From: SG8-41 sp035649495
Lineage (GTDB): Bacteria; Pseudomonadota; Gammaproteobacteria; Burkholderiales; SG8-41
Assembly: GCA_035649495.1 (NCBI GenBank)
Contig: DASRJL010000110.1
Coordinates: 1 to 64,000, forward strand
Reading direction: 5' to 3'
Length of the DNA: 64,000 nucleotides
In this document: in pieces, positions 16,634 through 24,960 of the stretch
Layout: the number at the start of each line of letters is the position of its first letter
Numbering within the stretch: the first letter of the stretch is position 1
Notes under the pieces: generated by a model
What the model was told of the DNA's origin: nothing
The model's database searches: none
What the model saw: the letters and a program-made list of their open reading frames with translations, nothing else
Translations under genes and position numbers: made by a program

Positions 16634-17236
16634 TCAGAGCAGAGCGCCGATGGTCAGGGTTGTCCACACCACCCGCCGCTTGGTCTCGGAGCCGTAAAGA
16701 TTGTTGGCACAGCTCACCGTCGACGCCGGCAGGTCGGCGATGCCCTGCCACGCAATCGCAACCGTGTAGGTGTTGGTAACCGCATCAAAAGTCACGCAGC
16801 CGCGGGCGCCTATCATTGCGCCGACCGCAGCGCCGCTTTTCGTCTCCGATGTCCCGTTCAGGAACCCATCCCAGGCGGTCATATCGCTGACAGCGCGAGC
16901 TTGCGTGGAAGCGTACCCATAGCCCATGCAGGTAGGCACACCGAGGTGGTCGGTTCCTGCAGCGCCCAGATAGGGAGTTCCGGCCGTGCCGGTAATCGCA
17001 TAGCAGGGAGCGGTCTGACGATTGGCGTTGATGCGAGATACCATGTCGGAGAGCAGCGTCAGCGCCTGAGCGCGCTGGTAGGCCTCCAGTTCCGACTGCT
17101 GGATCCGCACGTGGAGCTGGGCCAATCCCAGCAAACCGAGACAGATGACAACGATGGTCACCAGGACCTCGATCATGGTGAAACCACGCATGCCATATCC
17201 AGGGCGTACCATGGCTGTCTTACCTGGTTGTCTCAC
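16634..17236 (-). CDS. pilV: Type IV pilus minor pilin PilV
   Basis: A 200-residue protein whose prepilin cleavage site is GMRG | FTMIEVLVTIVVICLGLLGLAQLHVRIQQSE, diagnostic of PilV. It contains the following LEAYQRAQALTLLSDMVSRINANR segment typical of the family. GTG 17236 overlaps the fimT stop (GTGA), suggesting coupling; in-frame ATGs at 17212 and 17191 give shorter leaders and are possible. Confidence 0.91.
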   Translation of the reverse strand: MRQPGKTAMVRPGYGMRGFTMIEVLVTIVVICLGLLGLAQLHVRIQQSELEAYQRAQALTLLSDMVSRINANRQTAPCYAITGTAGTPYLGAAGTDHLGVPTCMGYGYASTQARAVSDMTAWDGFLNGTSETKSGAAVGAMIGARGCVTFDAVTNTYTVAIAWQGIADLPASTVSCANNLYGSETKRRVVWTTLTIGALL

Positions 17237-17775
17237 GACGTGCCCTGCCGGATGCTGGCGCGGCCGCTCATGTCGACGATGACGCGGCGTGGCGTAACGT
17301 GCGGGTTACCGCTGACGCTGATCACGTAGGTGACTGTCCCGGGCGTGGTCAGGCGGCCGGTGCTGCCATACGAAATGGTGCCGGGCGTTGTTATATTGTC
17401 CATGCTGGTCCTCGAGGGACCCACGGTCTTCAGCACGCTGGCGCCAACCTGGACGGTCCAGCCATTCTTCCAGTTGCCTCCGGTGGGAATGATGTCCACG
17501 GTGGCGTTGCGCTTGATCGCCTCGCTGCGGGCATAGCCCATCGTGTTGTAGACGTCGATCGCGGTCGTCTTCAGTCCCGCATCCAGCATGAGATTCGTAA
17601 GGCTCGGAACCGCGAAGGCGATGATGATGGCGAGCACCGCAACCGAGGTCATGAGCTCGATAATCGTAAAGCCGGCGGCGCGGTGCCCGCGGCCGCGCCG
17701 GACGACGCGCGCGATCGCCGCAACGCTGACGGCCGATGAAGGCGGAATGTCGGTCTGTATGAACTCAAGGGCCAC
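17233..17775 (-). CDS. fimT: FimT/GspH-type minor pilin
   Basis: The prepilin motif AAG | FTIIELMTSVAVLAIIIAFAVPSLTNLM is followed by the GspH/FimT domain (TTAIDVYNTMGYARSEAIKRNATVDI...WKNGWTVQV) and a C-terminal RRVIVDMSGRASIRQG. The start is set at GTG 17775 because GGAAGGA lies 7 nt upstream, leaving a leader of about 35 residues; an ATG at 17859 would make it over 60. First gene of the pilin operon. Confidence 0.87.
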   Translation of the reverse strand: MALEFIQTDIPPSSAVSVAAIARVVRRGRGHRAAGFTIIELMTSVAVLAIIIAFAVPSLTNLMLDAGLKTTAIDVYNTMGYARSEAIKRNATVDIIPTGGNWKNGWTVQVGASVLKTVGPSRTSMDNITTPGTISYGSTGRLTTPGTVTYVISVSGNPHVTPRRVIVDMSGRASIRQGTS

Positions 17776-18170
17776 GGGGCAATCCTTCCGTTGTGCGCAC
17801 CCCGACATGCGAACCGTCCGGGGTCGACTCCGTGCCTGTCTACGACCGTTAGCCGGCACTCTTTAGTTGTCGCTTGGGTTGGGGGGATAGAGCCGGGGTG
17901 GCCCTGCCTGCTGGCCTTGATGCCCAGTAGCAACCAAGACCTATGAAACTCAGTAAGAACAATTTGTTACAGAAGACTCTGCCGTGATTTATTCACAGCA
18001 GCGGCCCCGCGCACGCGAGGCACCGCCCGTCGCCGACCGGCGGCACGCATCCGCCATGCGGACTTTCTACCTGCCAGCCGATCGGGACGCCTGCAGCTCC
18101 GGCTGCGCAGAAATCAATGCAAGAAATGCGAAAGGGGAACCCCGTACCTTTCGCGGCCCACGTTCGCGGA
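17776..18170. other. Upstream region of the pilin operon
   Basis: About 390 nt with no supported gene. It should hold the promoter of fimT-pilVWXY1-pilE; I see no clear sigma-54 or sigma-70 match. Confidence 0.4.
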
Positions 18171-18464
18171 TCAGTTCTTTGGCGTTCCGTCCGAGTTCGC
18201 GTAAAGCGGTGGTTGGCCAGGGCGATAGTGAATCGTGTTCCCGTCGAGCCGGACTATCCAGTATTGGGCAAAGGGATCGAAACCTTTCTTCACAGCATCC
18301 GCAGTCGCCGCGTCGAGATGGGAGAATGCGTCGCCCGTATCGCCAATCCCGCCGTTCCTGGGGATAGCCCGCCAAGCCCACGTCCGGTTAGCGGTGCGGG
18401 TAAAGACCCATTCAGGTTTCGCAGTCGGCATAGCCGACCAGTATCCGTGCCCCAAGCCCGCCAT
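18171..18464 (-). CDS. Hypothetical protein (97 aa)
   Basis: Starts at ATG 18464 after GGGGAAAG. The sequence looks protein-like (PEWVFTRTANRTWAWRAIPRNG...DAATADAVKKGFDPFAQYWIVRLDGNTIHYRPG) but I do not recognise a family. There is no signal peptide or membrane segment. It is alone between the pilin operon and the GNAT gene. Confidence 0.48.
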   Translation of the reverse strand: MAGLGHGYWSAMPTAKPEWVFTRTANRTWAWRAIPRNGGIGDTGDAFSHLDAATADAVKKGFDPFAQYWIVRLDGNTIHYRPGQPPLYANSDGTPKN

Positions 18465-18566
18465 CAACCCGCACTTTCCCCGGGGCACAATGTGAGCGGA
18501 ATTGGTTAGTCCACCTCAAGCGGCCAGGTAGGCACTCTCGCCCGGAGGTAAATCCGCAGCGGCCGC

Positions 18567-19322
18567 TCATCCAGGCGGGGCGCGGCGGTAGTGGTAACGG
18601 TAGAGAGTGGTCTTGAGCCCGAGCCCGCCGTAGAGCGTCACGGCCGGCGTGTTGTCGGCCTGGACCTGCAGGCAGGCGGTATGCGCCTTCTGTTCCGCGC
18701 CCCAGGCGAGCAGCGATGTCACCACGCGCCAGGCGTAACCGCGGTTTCGATAGATGGCCCCGGTAATCACGGATTCGCACATCAGGAATCCGTCATCGAT
18801 CGCGCCGTAAGCGAGCGACGCGAGCTGGCCCTCGTGACGCAGAGCGACGAAGGCCGTGGGCAGCGCGATGGCGCCGACGATGGCGCGATAGGTGACCGCC
18901 CGCTCGCCGGTATGGCCTTGCGCGGCTGTCATGGTGTCGAGCCAGACCGGCTCGGGCTTTGCCGTCAGCAGAACCTCGGAATCGCGCGCCCGCACCGTCG
19001 CCTCGATGGGCGCGTGGAGGGTCGCGGTTTCGCCTTCGCTGGTGTAGCCGAGCCGGTCGAGCCGTTGCGTCACCGCGGGCTCAGTCGTCGACAGCACGCG
19101 GAACAGCACCGGCTGGTCGGCGGCGCGATAGCGGCGCTCGCACTCGGCCATCGTCGTTTCGAGATCGCGGATAGTTGTACGGCGCGGATTGGCCGAGTTG
19201 GCCCGCCGGCTGACCCCGGGCGCGAATTGCAGCAGCCAGTCGCCGACGGTCTCGCGTCGCGGCGCCGGCCAGGCCCGCAGGAAGGCTTTCTCCATCCGCC
19301 AGATCAATGCGTCGTCGGCCAC
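18567..19322 (-). CDS. GNAT-family N-acetyltransferase
   Basis: A 251-residue protein whose C-terminal half is a GNAT domain: LASLAYGAIDDGFLMCESVITGAIYRNRGYAWRVVTSLLAWGA. Here IYRNRGYA is the acetyl-CoA loop (R/Q-x2-G-x-G/A), followed by ACLQVQADNTPAVTLYGGLGLKTTLYRYHYR, the usual final strands. The N-terminal half (YRAADQPVLFRVLSTTEPAVTQRLDRLGY) is a second, degenerate GNAT-like domain as in some dual-domain enzymes. The substrate is unknown. GTG start with AAGGAAG just upstream. Confidence 0.82.
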   Translation of the reverse strand: MADDALIWRMEKAFLRAWPAPRRETVGDWLLQFAPGVSRRANSANPRRTTIRDLETTMAECERRYRAADQPVLFRVLSTTEPAVTQRLDRLGYTSEGETATLHAPIEATVRARDSEVLLTAKPEPVWLDTMTAAQGHTGERAVTYRAIVGAIALPTAFVALRHEGQLASLAYGAIDDGFLMCESVITGAIYRNRGYAWRVVTSLLAWGAEQKAHTACLQVQADNTPAVTLYGGLGLKTTLYRYHYRRAPPG

Positions 19323-19457
19323 CGTCTTCCTTGTTCGCCGTGCGGGCGAGCCGCGCCCATAAGCTCCCTGGAAAGCCTGTCAGGAGTTTCCTGACGTACG
19401 ATGTCTGGCTGTTCCCGACAGCCTGGAATCCTGACGGCATGGTACCGTGCCCGGCGG

Positions 19458-19787
19458 ATGTTTCGAAGCTACAAATTGCAGCCCTTGCGCGGCGAGGGGG
19501 ATTCGCTCGTCTTCGAGTGGGATCCCGACACTGGCGGCATACGCGGGAGCGGGGCTCCCTATGTTCGTCAGCTTGCGCAACTCCCGCTGCTGGACGGTGT
19601 GGCCCTGGGGCATCCGTACCCGACGCCGTACCCCATCACCGATCCGTTGCGAAAGCCGGCCGAACTGGCCGTCATTCTGGGCAACGCGTGGCACCTGCCG
19701 GACGACCTGGCGCGCGCCTACCCGTGCCCGGCAGAACGAGACGGACTACCAGGCGGAGTAATCGCCGCTCCCCAGAGTCCGCAGTAG
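19458..19787 (+). CDS. Hypothetical protein (109 aa)
   Basis: From ATG 19458: MFRSYKLQPLRGEGDSLVFEWD, then a proline/tyrosine-rich VALGHPYPTPYPITDPLRKPAELAVILGNAWHLPDDL. The coherent hydrophobic pattern suggests a real small cytosolic protein; the family is not recognised. It ends just before tRNA-Leu, which is on the other strand. Confidence 0.52.
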   Translation: MFRSYKLQPLRGEGDSLVFEWDPDTGGIRGSGAPYVRQLAQLPLLDGVALGHPYPTPYPITDPLRKPAELAVILGNAWHLPDDLARAYPCPAERDGLPGGVIAAPQSPQ

Positions 19788-19794
19788 TCATTCG

Positions 19795-19883
19795 TGGTGC
19801 CCGGGGCGGGATTCGAACCCACACGCCCCTTGCGGAGCTACGGATTTTAAGTCCGATGCGTCTACCAGTTTCGCCACCCGGGC
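19795..19883 (-). tRNA. tRNA-Leu(UAA)
   Basis: An 89-nt class II tRNA read on the minus strand. The acceptor GCCCGGG pairs with CCCGGGC, discriminator A and encoded CCA. D arm GGCGAAACTGGTAGACGC, anticodon loop CTTAAAA (anticodon TAA), long variable arm, T arm GGGTTCGAATCCC. It is uninterrupted, which is worth noting because Leu(UAA) is a classic host of group I introns in cyanobacteria. Confidence 0.97.
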
Positions 19884-20087
19884 GGGGGAGGGCCATGATA
19901 CCGCTCGCGCGCCATCCGTGCTGCAGACGGCGGAAAACCGCGCGCCATGTCTGCAACACGCAGGGCCGGGAAGACGATAAAATCAAACTGTTGAAGTGTG
20001 GCATGATTATTGCGGTATCAGGGAGATCCGCGACCCGGCGGGGGCCAGGTCAAACATATACGGTAGCGGGCCGTGCAGGAGGAAGCA

Positions 20088-20567
20088 GTGATTGTTTTTG
20101 ATCTGGGCTGCGAGAACAACCATCGGTTCGAGGGCTGGTTCAGCTCGAGCGATGACTTCGAGAACCAGCTCGATCGCAAGCTCATCAGTTGCCCGTTTTG
20201 CAGCAACGGCAACGTCGTGCGGTTGCCCCACGTCTCGCACATCAGGAGCAATGGCGACAAGCCCCGGGCGGAACCCGCCGCACGCAATGCGCGGGAGGCG
20301 CGAGAAGCTCGGGAAGCCCGGGAAGGGCAGCAGTACGCGAACGTCGGCAAGGAAATCCTCGCCAGGCTGGTCGAGCAGATCATCGAGCACACCGAGGACG
20401 TCGGCGCGTCGTTCCCGGAAGAGGCGCGCAAGATCCACTACCAGGAAACACCGGAACGCCGCATACGCGGCACCGCCTCCCGCGAGGAGGCCGAGGACCT
20501 CGTGGACGAGGGCATCGAGATCGTCGCGTTGCCGATTCCGCCGTACCGCACCGGCAAGTCGCATTGA
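20088..20567 (+). CDS. DUF1178 family protein
   Basis: A 159-residue protein beginning VIVFDLGCENNHRFEGWFSS, with CPFC about 20 residues later. The two cysteine/histidine groups form a probable zinc ribbon at the N-terminus. The C-terminal part (EEARKIHYQETPERRIRGTASREEAEDLVDEGIEIVALP) is the conserved DUF1178 signature. GTG 20088 is chosen because AGGAGG is 5 nt upstream and the family starts at this residue. The middle contains an Ala/Arg/Glu-rich repeat (AREAREAREAREG). Function unknown; proteins of this family are common in Proteobacteria. Confidence 0.92.
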   Translation: MIVFDLGCENNHRFEGWFSSSDDFENQLDRKLISCPFCSNGNVVRLPHVSHIRSNGDKPRAEPAARNAREAREAREAREGQQYANVGKEILARLVEQIIEHTEDVGASFPEEARKIHYQETPERRIRGTASREEAEDLVDEGIEIVALPIPPYRTGKSH

Positions 20568-20726
20568 GCGCCGGCGGCCTCTGATGCCGCGGCGAGGCCG
20601 CGGGCCGGCGCCATTTACCGCCCGCCCGATCCCCAGGCAGTACAGTATGATGTACCGGAACCCGCGCCGGCGTGCGCCGGGCGGGACGAGCGAGCGCCAC
20701 CGGAAACCCATGATGGAGGCGAGATC

Positions 20727-21176
20727 ATGATATTCAAGCACATACTCCTGCCCACGGACGGTTCCCCCCTTTCCGACAAGGGTGTCCAGCGCGGGATCGC
20801 GTTTGCGAAGCGGATCAAGGCGCGCGTGACCGCGATGCACGTGGTGCCGCAGTTCCGGATATTGGCTGACGAGGCGATGATGCCGAGCGCCGCGCCCTTG
20901 AGGGAGCGCCTGGTCGACGAGGCCAAGGCCCAGGGCAAGCTCATCATCGACAAGGCCACCAAGCGGGCCAAGGCGGCCGGCGTGCGCTGCAACGGCATCG
21001 TCGTGCCTCCCGGGGGACTGATCTACGAAAAAATCATCGCCACGGCCCGCAAAGAGAAGTGCGATCTCATCTTCATGTCGTCGCACGGGCGCCGCGGCCT
21101 CGCCAGCGTGCTGCTCGGCAGCGAGACCTCGAAGGTACTCGCTCACTCCAAGATTCCGGTGCTCGTGATACGCTGA
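20727..21176 (+). CDS. Universal stress protein (UspA family)
   Basis: A 149-residue single Usp domain: FKHILLPTDGSPLSDKGVQRGIAFA at the N-terminus and the ATP-binding motif G-x2-G-x9-G-S near the end (HGRRGLASVLLGSETSKVL), then IPVLVIR. GGAGG precedes the ATG. It ends 1 nt before the crotonase-family gene and is probably cotranscribed with it. Confidence 0.94.
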   Translation: MIFKHILLPTDGSPLSDKGVQRGIAFAKRIKARVTAMHVVPQFRILADEAMMPSAAPLRERLVDEAKAQGKLIIDKATKRAKAAGVRCNGIVVPPGGLIYEKIIATARKEKCDLIFMSSHGRRGLASVLLGSETSKVLAHSKIPVLVIR

Positions 21177-21177
21177 G

Positions 21178-21993
21178 ATGAACCAGCCCGTTGCCCCGCT
21201 GCAGACGCTCACCGACAAGCTGATCGCGAAGAAGGACGGCGCGATCGGCTGGATCATCTTCAACAACCCGGCGCGCCACAACGCCACGTCGTACGAGATG
21301 TGGCTGTCCATTCCCACGGTGCTCGAGGCGTTTTGCGCCGATCCCGAGGTACGGCTGATCGTCATGCGCGGGGAAGGGGAGAAGGCCTTCAGCGCCGGGG
21401 CGGATATCTCGCAGTTCAAGGAGAAGCGCACCGGTCCCGAGGCAGTCAAGGCATACAACACCGCGGCCGACACGGCCACGCAGGCGATGCGGGATTGCAC
21501 GAAGCCGCTCATCGCCATGATCCGCGGCTATTGCATCGGGGGCGGCACGGGCATCGCGGTGAGCGCCGACATCCGCATCGCGGCCGACGACGCGCGCTTC
21601 GCGGTGCCGGCGGGCAAGCTGGGCCTGGGCTACCGGTTCGACGGCATCAAGCGCCTGGCCGATATCGTCGGCCCGTCCTTCGCCGCGGAAATTTTCTTCA
21701 CCGCGCGCCAGTTCTCGGCACAGGAAGCGCTGGCGATGGGACTCGTGAACAGCGTCGTGCCTGCCGCCGAGCTGGAGAGCTATACGCTCGACTACGCCAG
21801 GACGATGGCGGAGAACGCGCCCCTGACCCTCGCCTCCGTCAAGCGCGCGCTGATCGAATACGGAAGAGATCCGGGCGCACGCGATCTGGCGCTGTGCCAG
21901 CAGATGGTGGATGCCTGCTACGAGAGCCAGGATTACAAGGAAGGCCAGGCCGCGTTCATGGAGAAGCGCAAGCCGCAATTCAAGGGCAGCTGA
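21178..21993 (+). CDS. Enoyl-CoA hydratase/isomerase (crotonase) family protein lacking both catalytic glutamates
   Basis: A 271-residue crotonase-fold protein. The oxyanion-hole segments are present (KAFSAGADIS and GYCIGGGTGIAVSADIRIA). In classical hydratases the two catalytic Glu lie in GGGCELA and QPEILLG; here these read GGGTGIA and VPAGKLG, so both are absent. Such members act as isomerases, decarboxylases, hydrolases or have unknown chemistry; a simple hydratase is not supported. First of the CoA-catabolism genes, 99 nt before the hydroxyacyl-CoA dehydrogenase. Confidence 0.87.
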   Translation: MNQPVAPLQTLTDKLIAKKDGAIGWIIFNNPARHNATSYEMWLSIPTVLEAFCADPEVRLIVMRGEGEKAFSAGADISQFKEKRTGPEAVKAYNTAADTATQAMRDCTKPLIAMIRGYCIGGGTGIAVSADIRIAADDARFAVPAGKLGLGYRFDGIKRLADIVGPSFAAEIFFTARQFSAQEALAMGLVNSVVPAAELESYTLDYARTMAENAPLTLASVKRALIEYGRDPGARDLALCQQMVDACYESQDYKEGQAAFMEKRKPQFKGS

Positions 21994-22092
21994 TCCGGCG
22001 CCGCGCGCCCCGCGCGCCGGTCGCGCTCGCAGCGATCACTCCCGGCCAGCGACCGGGATCCGCAGAAAATCGATCTCACGGAGAACACCTAT

Positions 22093-23622
22093 ATGGCAAT
22101 CGACGCCAGGCGGCCTGACTTGACCATCGGCGTAATCGGCACGGGCGCGATGGGCCGCGGCATCGTGCAGGTAGCGGCCGCCGGAGGCATGCGCGTCCTG
22201 ATGACGGACAGCCGGCCCGGCGCCGCGCAGGAAGCGCGCGATTTCATAGGGAAGATGCTCGACCGGGCGGCCGAGAAGGGCGGCATGAGGAAGGATGAGG
22301 CCGTCGCCGCGGTGGAGCGGATCTCGATCGTGGATGGACTCGCCGCCCTGAAGCCGTGCCACGTCGTGATCGAGGCCATCGTCGAGAATCTCGAGGCGAA
22401 GCAGGCGCTGTACGGCGAGCTCGAGACGGTAGTCGCGCCTGATTGCATACTCGCCAGCAATACTTCGTCGCTGTCGGTGACGACCATCGCCTCGAAGATG
22501 AAGACGCCCCAACGCTTCGCCGGGTTTCATTTTTTCAACCCCGTGCCGCTGATGCGCCTCGTGGAAGTGATCGAGGGTCTGCTGACCGAGCCTTGGGTGG
22601 CCGACGCGCTGATGGAGGTCGGCCGGCGCATGACGCGCGAGCCGGTGCGCCTGAAGGACGCGCCCGGCTTTCTCGTGAACCAGGTGGGGCGCGGCTTTTC
22701 CCTGGAAGCCTCGCACCTGGTTTACGAAGGCGTATCCACCTTCGCGGACGTGGATCGCGTCATGCGCGACGTCGGCGGCTTCCGCATGGGGCCGTTCGAG
22801 CTGATGGAGCTGACCGGCCTGGACGTCACGCAGCCGGCCTCGGAGCTCATCTATCAACAATTCTTCCAGGAGCCACGCTATCGCCCCAACCTGATCATGC
22901 GCAGCCGCTACGAGGCGGGTCTGCTGGGCCGCAAGTCGAAGCGAGGCTTTTACGAGTACGACGCCGGGATGAAGGCGATCGTCGCGCCGGAAGGGGCTCC
23001 GCCGCAGGCGCGTCCCGGCAGCGTATGGGTAAGCCCGGCCGAGCCGCAGGGACAGTCCGCGCTCGTTGCACTGCTGGGGAAACTCGGCGTCACCCCCGAA
23101 ACGGGAGCGCAGCCCGGAGCGAAGACCCTGTGCCTCGTCACCCCCATCGGCGAAGACGCGACTACGTGCGCGGTGGAGCAGGGGCTGGACCCCGCGCGGA
23201 CGGTAGCCGTGGACACCCTCTTCCCGCTGGTGAAGCGTCGCACCATCATGGGCACGCCCCTCACGGACCCCGCGTACCGGGATGCCGCGCATGGGTTGCT
23301 CGCGTCGGATGGCGTTCCGGTCACGGTGTGCCGCGACAGCCCGGGATTCATCGCGCAGAGAATCGTCTCGATGATCGTGAATATCGGCTGCTCGATCGCG
23401 CAAAGCCGCACCGCGCAGCCGGCCGACATCGACAAGGCGGTGACGCTGGGCTTGAACTACCCGAATGGCCCGTTCAAGTTCGGCGACGTGCTCGGTGCGG
23501 ACCGCGTATACAAGGTCCTCTCTGCGATGTATCGTATCTACGGGGACCCGCGCTACCGGCCCAATATATGGCTCACCCGGCGCGCGAAGCTGGGTGTGTC
23601 CCTGCTGACGCCCGAACCTTGA
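22093..23622 (+). CDS. 3-hydroxyacyl-CoA dehydrogenase, two C-terminal domains
   Basis: A 509-residue NAD-dependent enzyme. The Rossmann motif IGVIGTGAMGRGI is at residues 12-24; ASNTSSLSVT and the catalytic HFFNPVPLMRLVEVI follow. A first 3HCDH C-terminal domain (GFLVNQVGRGFSLEA) and a second one near the end (PGFIAQRIVSMIVNIG...NYPNGPFKFGDVLG) are both present. This is the PaaH/FadB-like long form that oxidises 3-hydroxyacyl-CoA to 3-oxoacyl-CoA. GGAG precedes the ATG. Confidence 0.94.
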   Translation: MAIDARRPDLTIGVIGTGAMGRGIVQVAAAGGMRVLMTDSRPGAAQEARDFIGKMLDRAAEKGGMRKDEAVAAVERISIVDGLAALKPCHVVIEAIVENLEAKQALYGELETVVAPDCILASNTSSLSVTTIASKMKTPQRFAGFHFFNPVPLMRLVEVIEGLLTEPWVADALMEVGRRMTREPVRLKDAPGFLVNQVGRGFSLEASHLVYEGVSTFADVDRVMRDVGGFRMGPFELMELTGLDVTQPASELIYQQFFQEPRYRPNLIMRSRYEAGLLGRKSKRGFYEYDAGMKAIVAPEGAPPQARPGSVWVSPAEPQGQSALVALLGKLGVTPETGAQPGAKTLCLVTPIGEDATTCAVEQGLDPARTVAVDTLFPLVKRRTIMGTPLTDPAYRDAAHGLLASDGVPVTVCRDSPGFIAQRIVSMIVNIGCSIAQSRTAQPADIDKAVTLGLNYPNGPFKFGDVLGADRVYKVLSAMYRIYGDPRYRPNIWLTRRAKLGVSLLTPEP

Positions 23623-23672
23623 TGCGGTTTTCCGAATCCACGCCCGTACCCTGATGCAGAAAGGAGAGCACC

Positions 23673-24875
23673 ATGCTCGACGCTTATATCTATGACGGAC
23701 TGCGCACCCCCTTCGGCCGGCACGCCGGCGTCCTGGCCAGGGTCAGGCCCGACGACCTGCTGGCCGACGTCATCAAGTCCGTGATGAAGAAATCCCCTTT
23801 CAAGCCCGAACAGATCGAGGATCTCGTCGTGGGCTGTGCCAACCAGGGCGGCGAGGACAGCCGGTGCGTGGCGCGGCACGCCGGCCTTGCTGCGGGACTT
23901 CCGATCGAGACGCCGGGCACGGTGCTCCAGCGCAATTGCGCGAGCGGCCTGGGCGCCCTCGTGCACGCGGCGCACGCCCTCACGGCGGGCGAAGGCGATG
24001 TGTTCCTGGTGGGCGGCGTGGAGAGCATGAGCCGCTCGCCGTGGGTAATGAGCCGGTCCGAGTCCGGGTTCGGCCGGGACATGAAGCTCTACGACAGCAC
24101 CATAGGCCCGCGCTTCTCGAACCCCAAGCTGACCAAGCAGTTCGGCGACGACCAGATGCCGCAGACGGCGGACAATCTCGCGCGCGAATTCGACATCAAG
24201 CGGGAGCAGGCCGACAAATTCGCGTTGCGCTCGCAGCAGCGCTACGCCGTGGCCAAGGGCGAGGGCTTCTTCTCGGGCGAGATCTCGCCGGTGGAAATGC
24301 CGGCGGGCCGCAAGGGTCCCGTGCCGCCGGTCGCGGAAGACGAGCATCCCCGTCCAACCACGGATATCGAAACGCTCGCCAAGATGAAAGCGCTCTACGA
24401 GGGCGGTGTCACCACCGCAGGCAATGCCTCGGGAGTGAACGATGGGGCCGCCGCGATGGTCGTCGCCACGCGCGCCGCCGGTGAAAAGGCGGGAGCAAAG
24501 CCGATCGCGCGCGTCGTCGCCAGCGCCTCGATGGGGGTCACGCCGCGCATCATGGGCATAGGGCCCGTGGCCGCCTCGAAGAAGGCGCTGGCGCGAGCAG
24601 GCCTCGGCATCAAGGACATGGACATCATCGAGATCAACGAAGCGTTCGCGGCGCAGGTTCTCTCCTGCCTCAAAGGCCTCGAAGTTCCCCTCGATGACAA
24701 CCGCGTCAATCCCAATGGCGGCGCCATCGCGGTTGGACATCCCCTCGGCGCATCCGGTGCCCGGCTGGCCCTCACCGCGGCCCGCCAGCTGCAGAGGAGC
24801 GGCGGGCGCTACGCGCTCGTCAGCCTGTGCATAGGCGGCGGGCAGGGGATGGCCGTGATCCTAGAGAAGGTGTGA
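23673..24875 (+). CDS. Acyl-CoA thiolase (acetyl-CoA acyltransferase)
   Basis: A 400-residue thiolase with all active-site groups: the nucleophile in QRNCASGLGA (about residue 89), NEAFAAQVLS, GHPLGASGAR (His) and CIGGGQGMAV (second Cys). It cleaves 3-oxoacyl-CoA to acetyl-CoA, the last step of beta-oxidation; the substrate could be straight-chain or 3-oxoadipyl-CoA. AAGGAG lies 7 nt before the ATG. A good terminator follows at 24912. Confidence 0.95.
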   Translation: MLDAYIYDGLRTPFGRHAGVLARVRPDDLLADVIKSVMKKSPFKPEQIEDLVVGCANQGGEDSRCVARHAGLAAGLPIETPGTVLQRNCASGLGALVHAAHALTAGEGDVFLVGGVESMSRSPWVMSRSESGFGRDMKLYDSTIGPRFSNPKLTKQFGDDQMPQTADNLAREFDIKREQADKFALRSQQRYAVAKGEGFFSGEISPVEMPAGRKGPVPPVAEDEHPRPTTDIETLAKMKALYEGGVTTAGNASGVNDGAAAMVVATRAAGEKAGAKPIARVVASASMGVTPRIMGIGPVAASKKALARAGLGIKDMDIIEINEAFAAQVLSCLKGLEVPLDDNRVNPNGGAIAVGHPLGASGARLALTAARQLQRSGGRYALVSLCIGGGQGMAVILEKV

Positions 24876-24911
24876 GACGCACGCGACTCGTCCCTCGTCG
24901 TGGTGTAGCAG

Positions 24912-24945
24912 AGCGCCTATCGTTTCCCGATAGGCGCTTTAACTT
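24912..24945 (+). terminator. Rho-independent terminator after the thiolase gene
   Basis: Stem AGCGCCTATCG (24912-24922) / CGATAGGCGCT (24928-24938), 11 bp perfect, loop TTTCC, then TTAACTTTT. It separates the thiolase unit from gcdH. Confidence 0.77.
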
Positions 24946-24960
24946 TTCGGGATCGGCACA

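Noticed and set aside
20007..21518. 503-residue minus-strand frame over DUF1178, UspA and the crotonase gene
   Set aside because: Antisense of three well-supported plus-strand genes; composition typical of GC-rich shadow frames.
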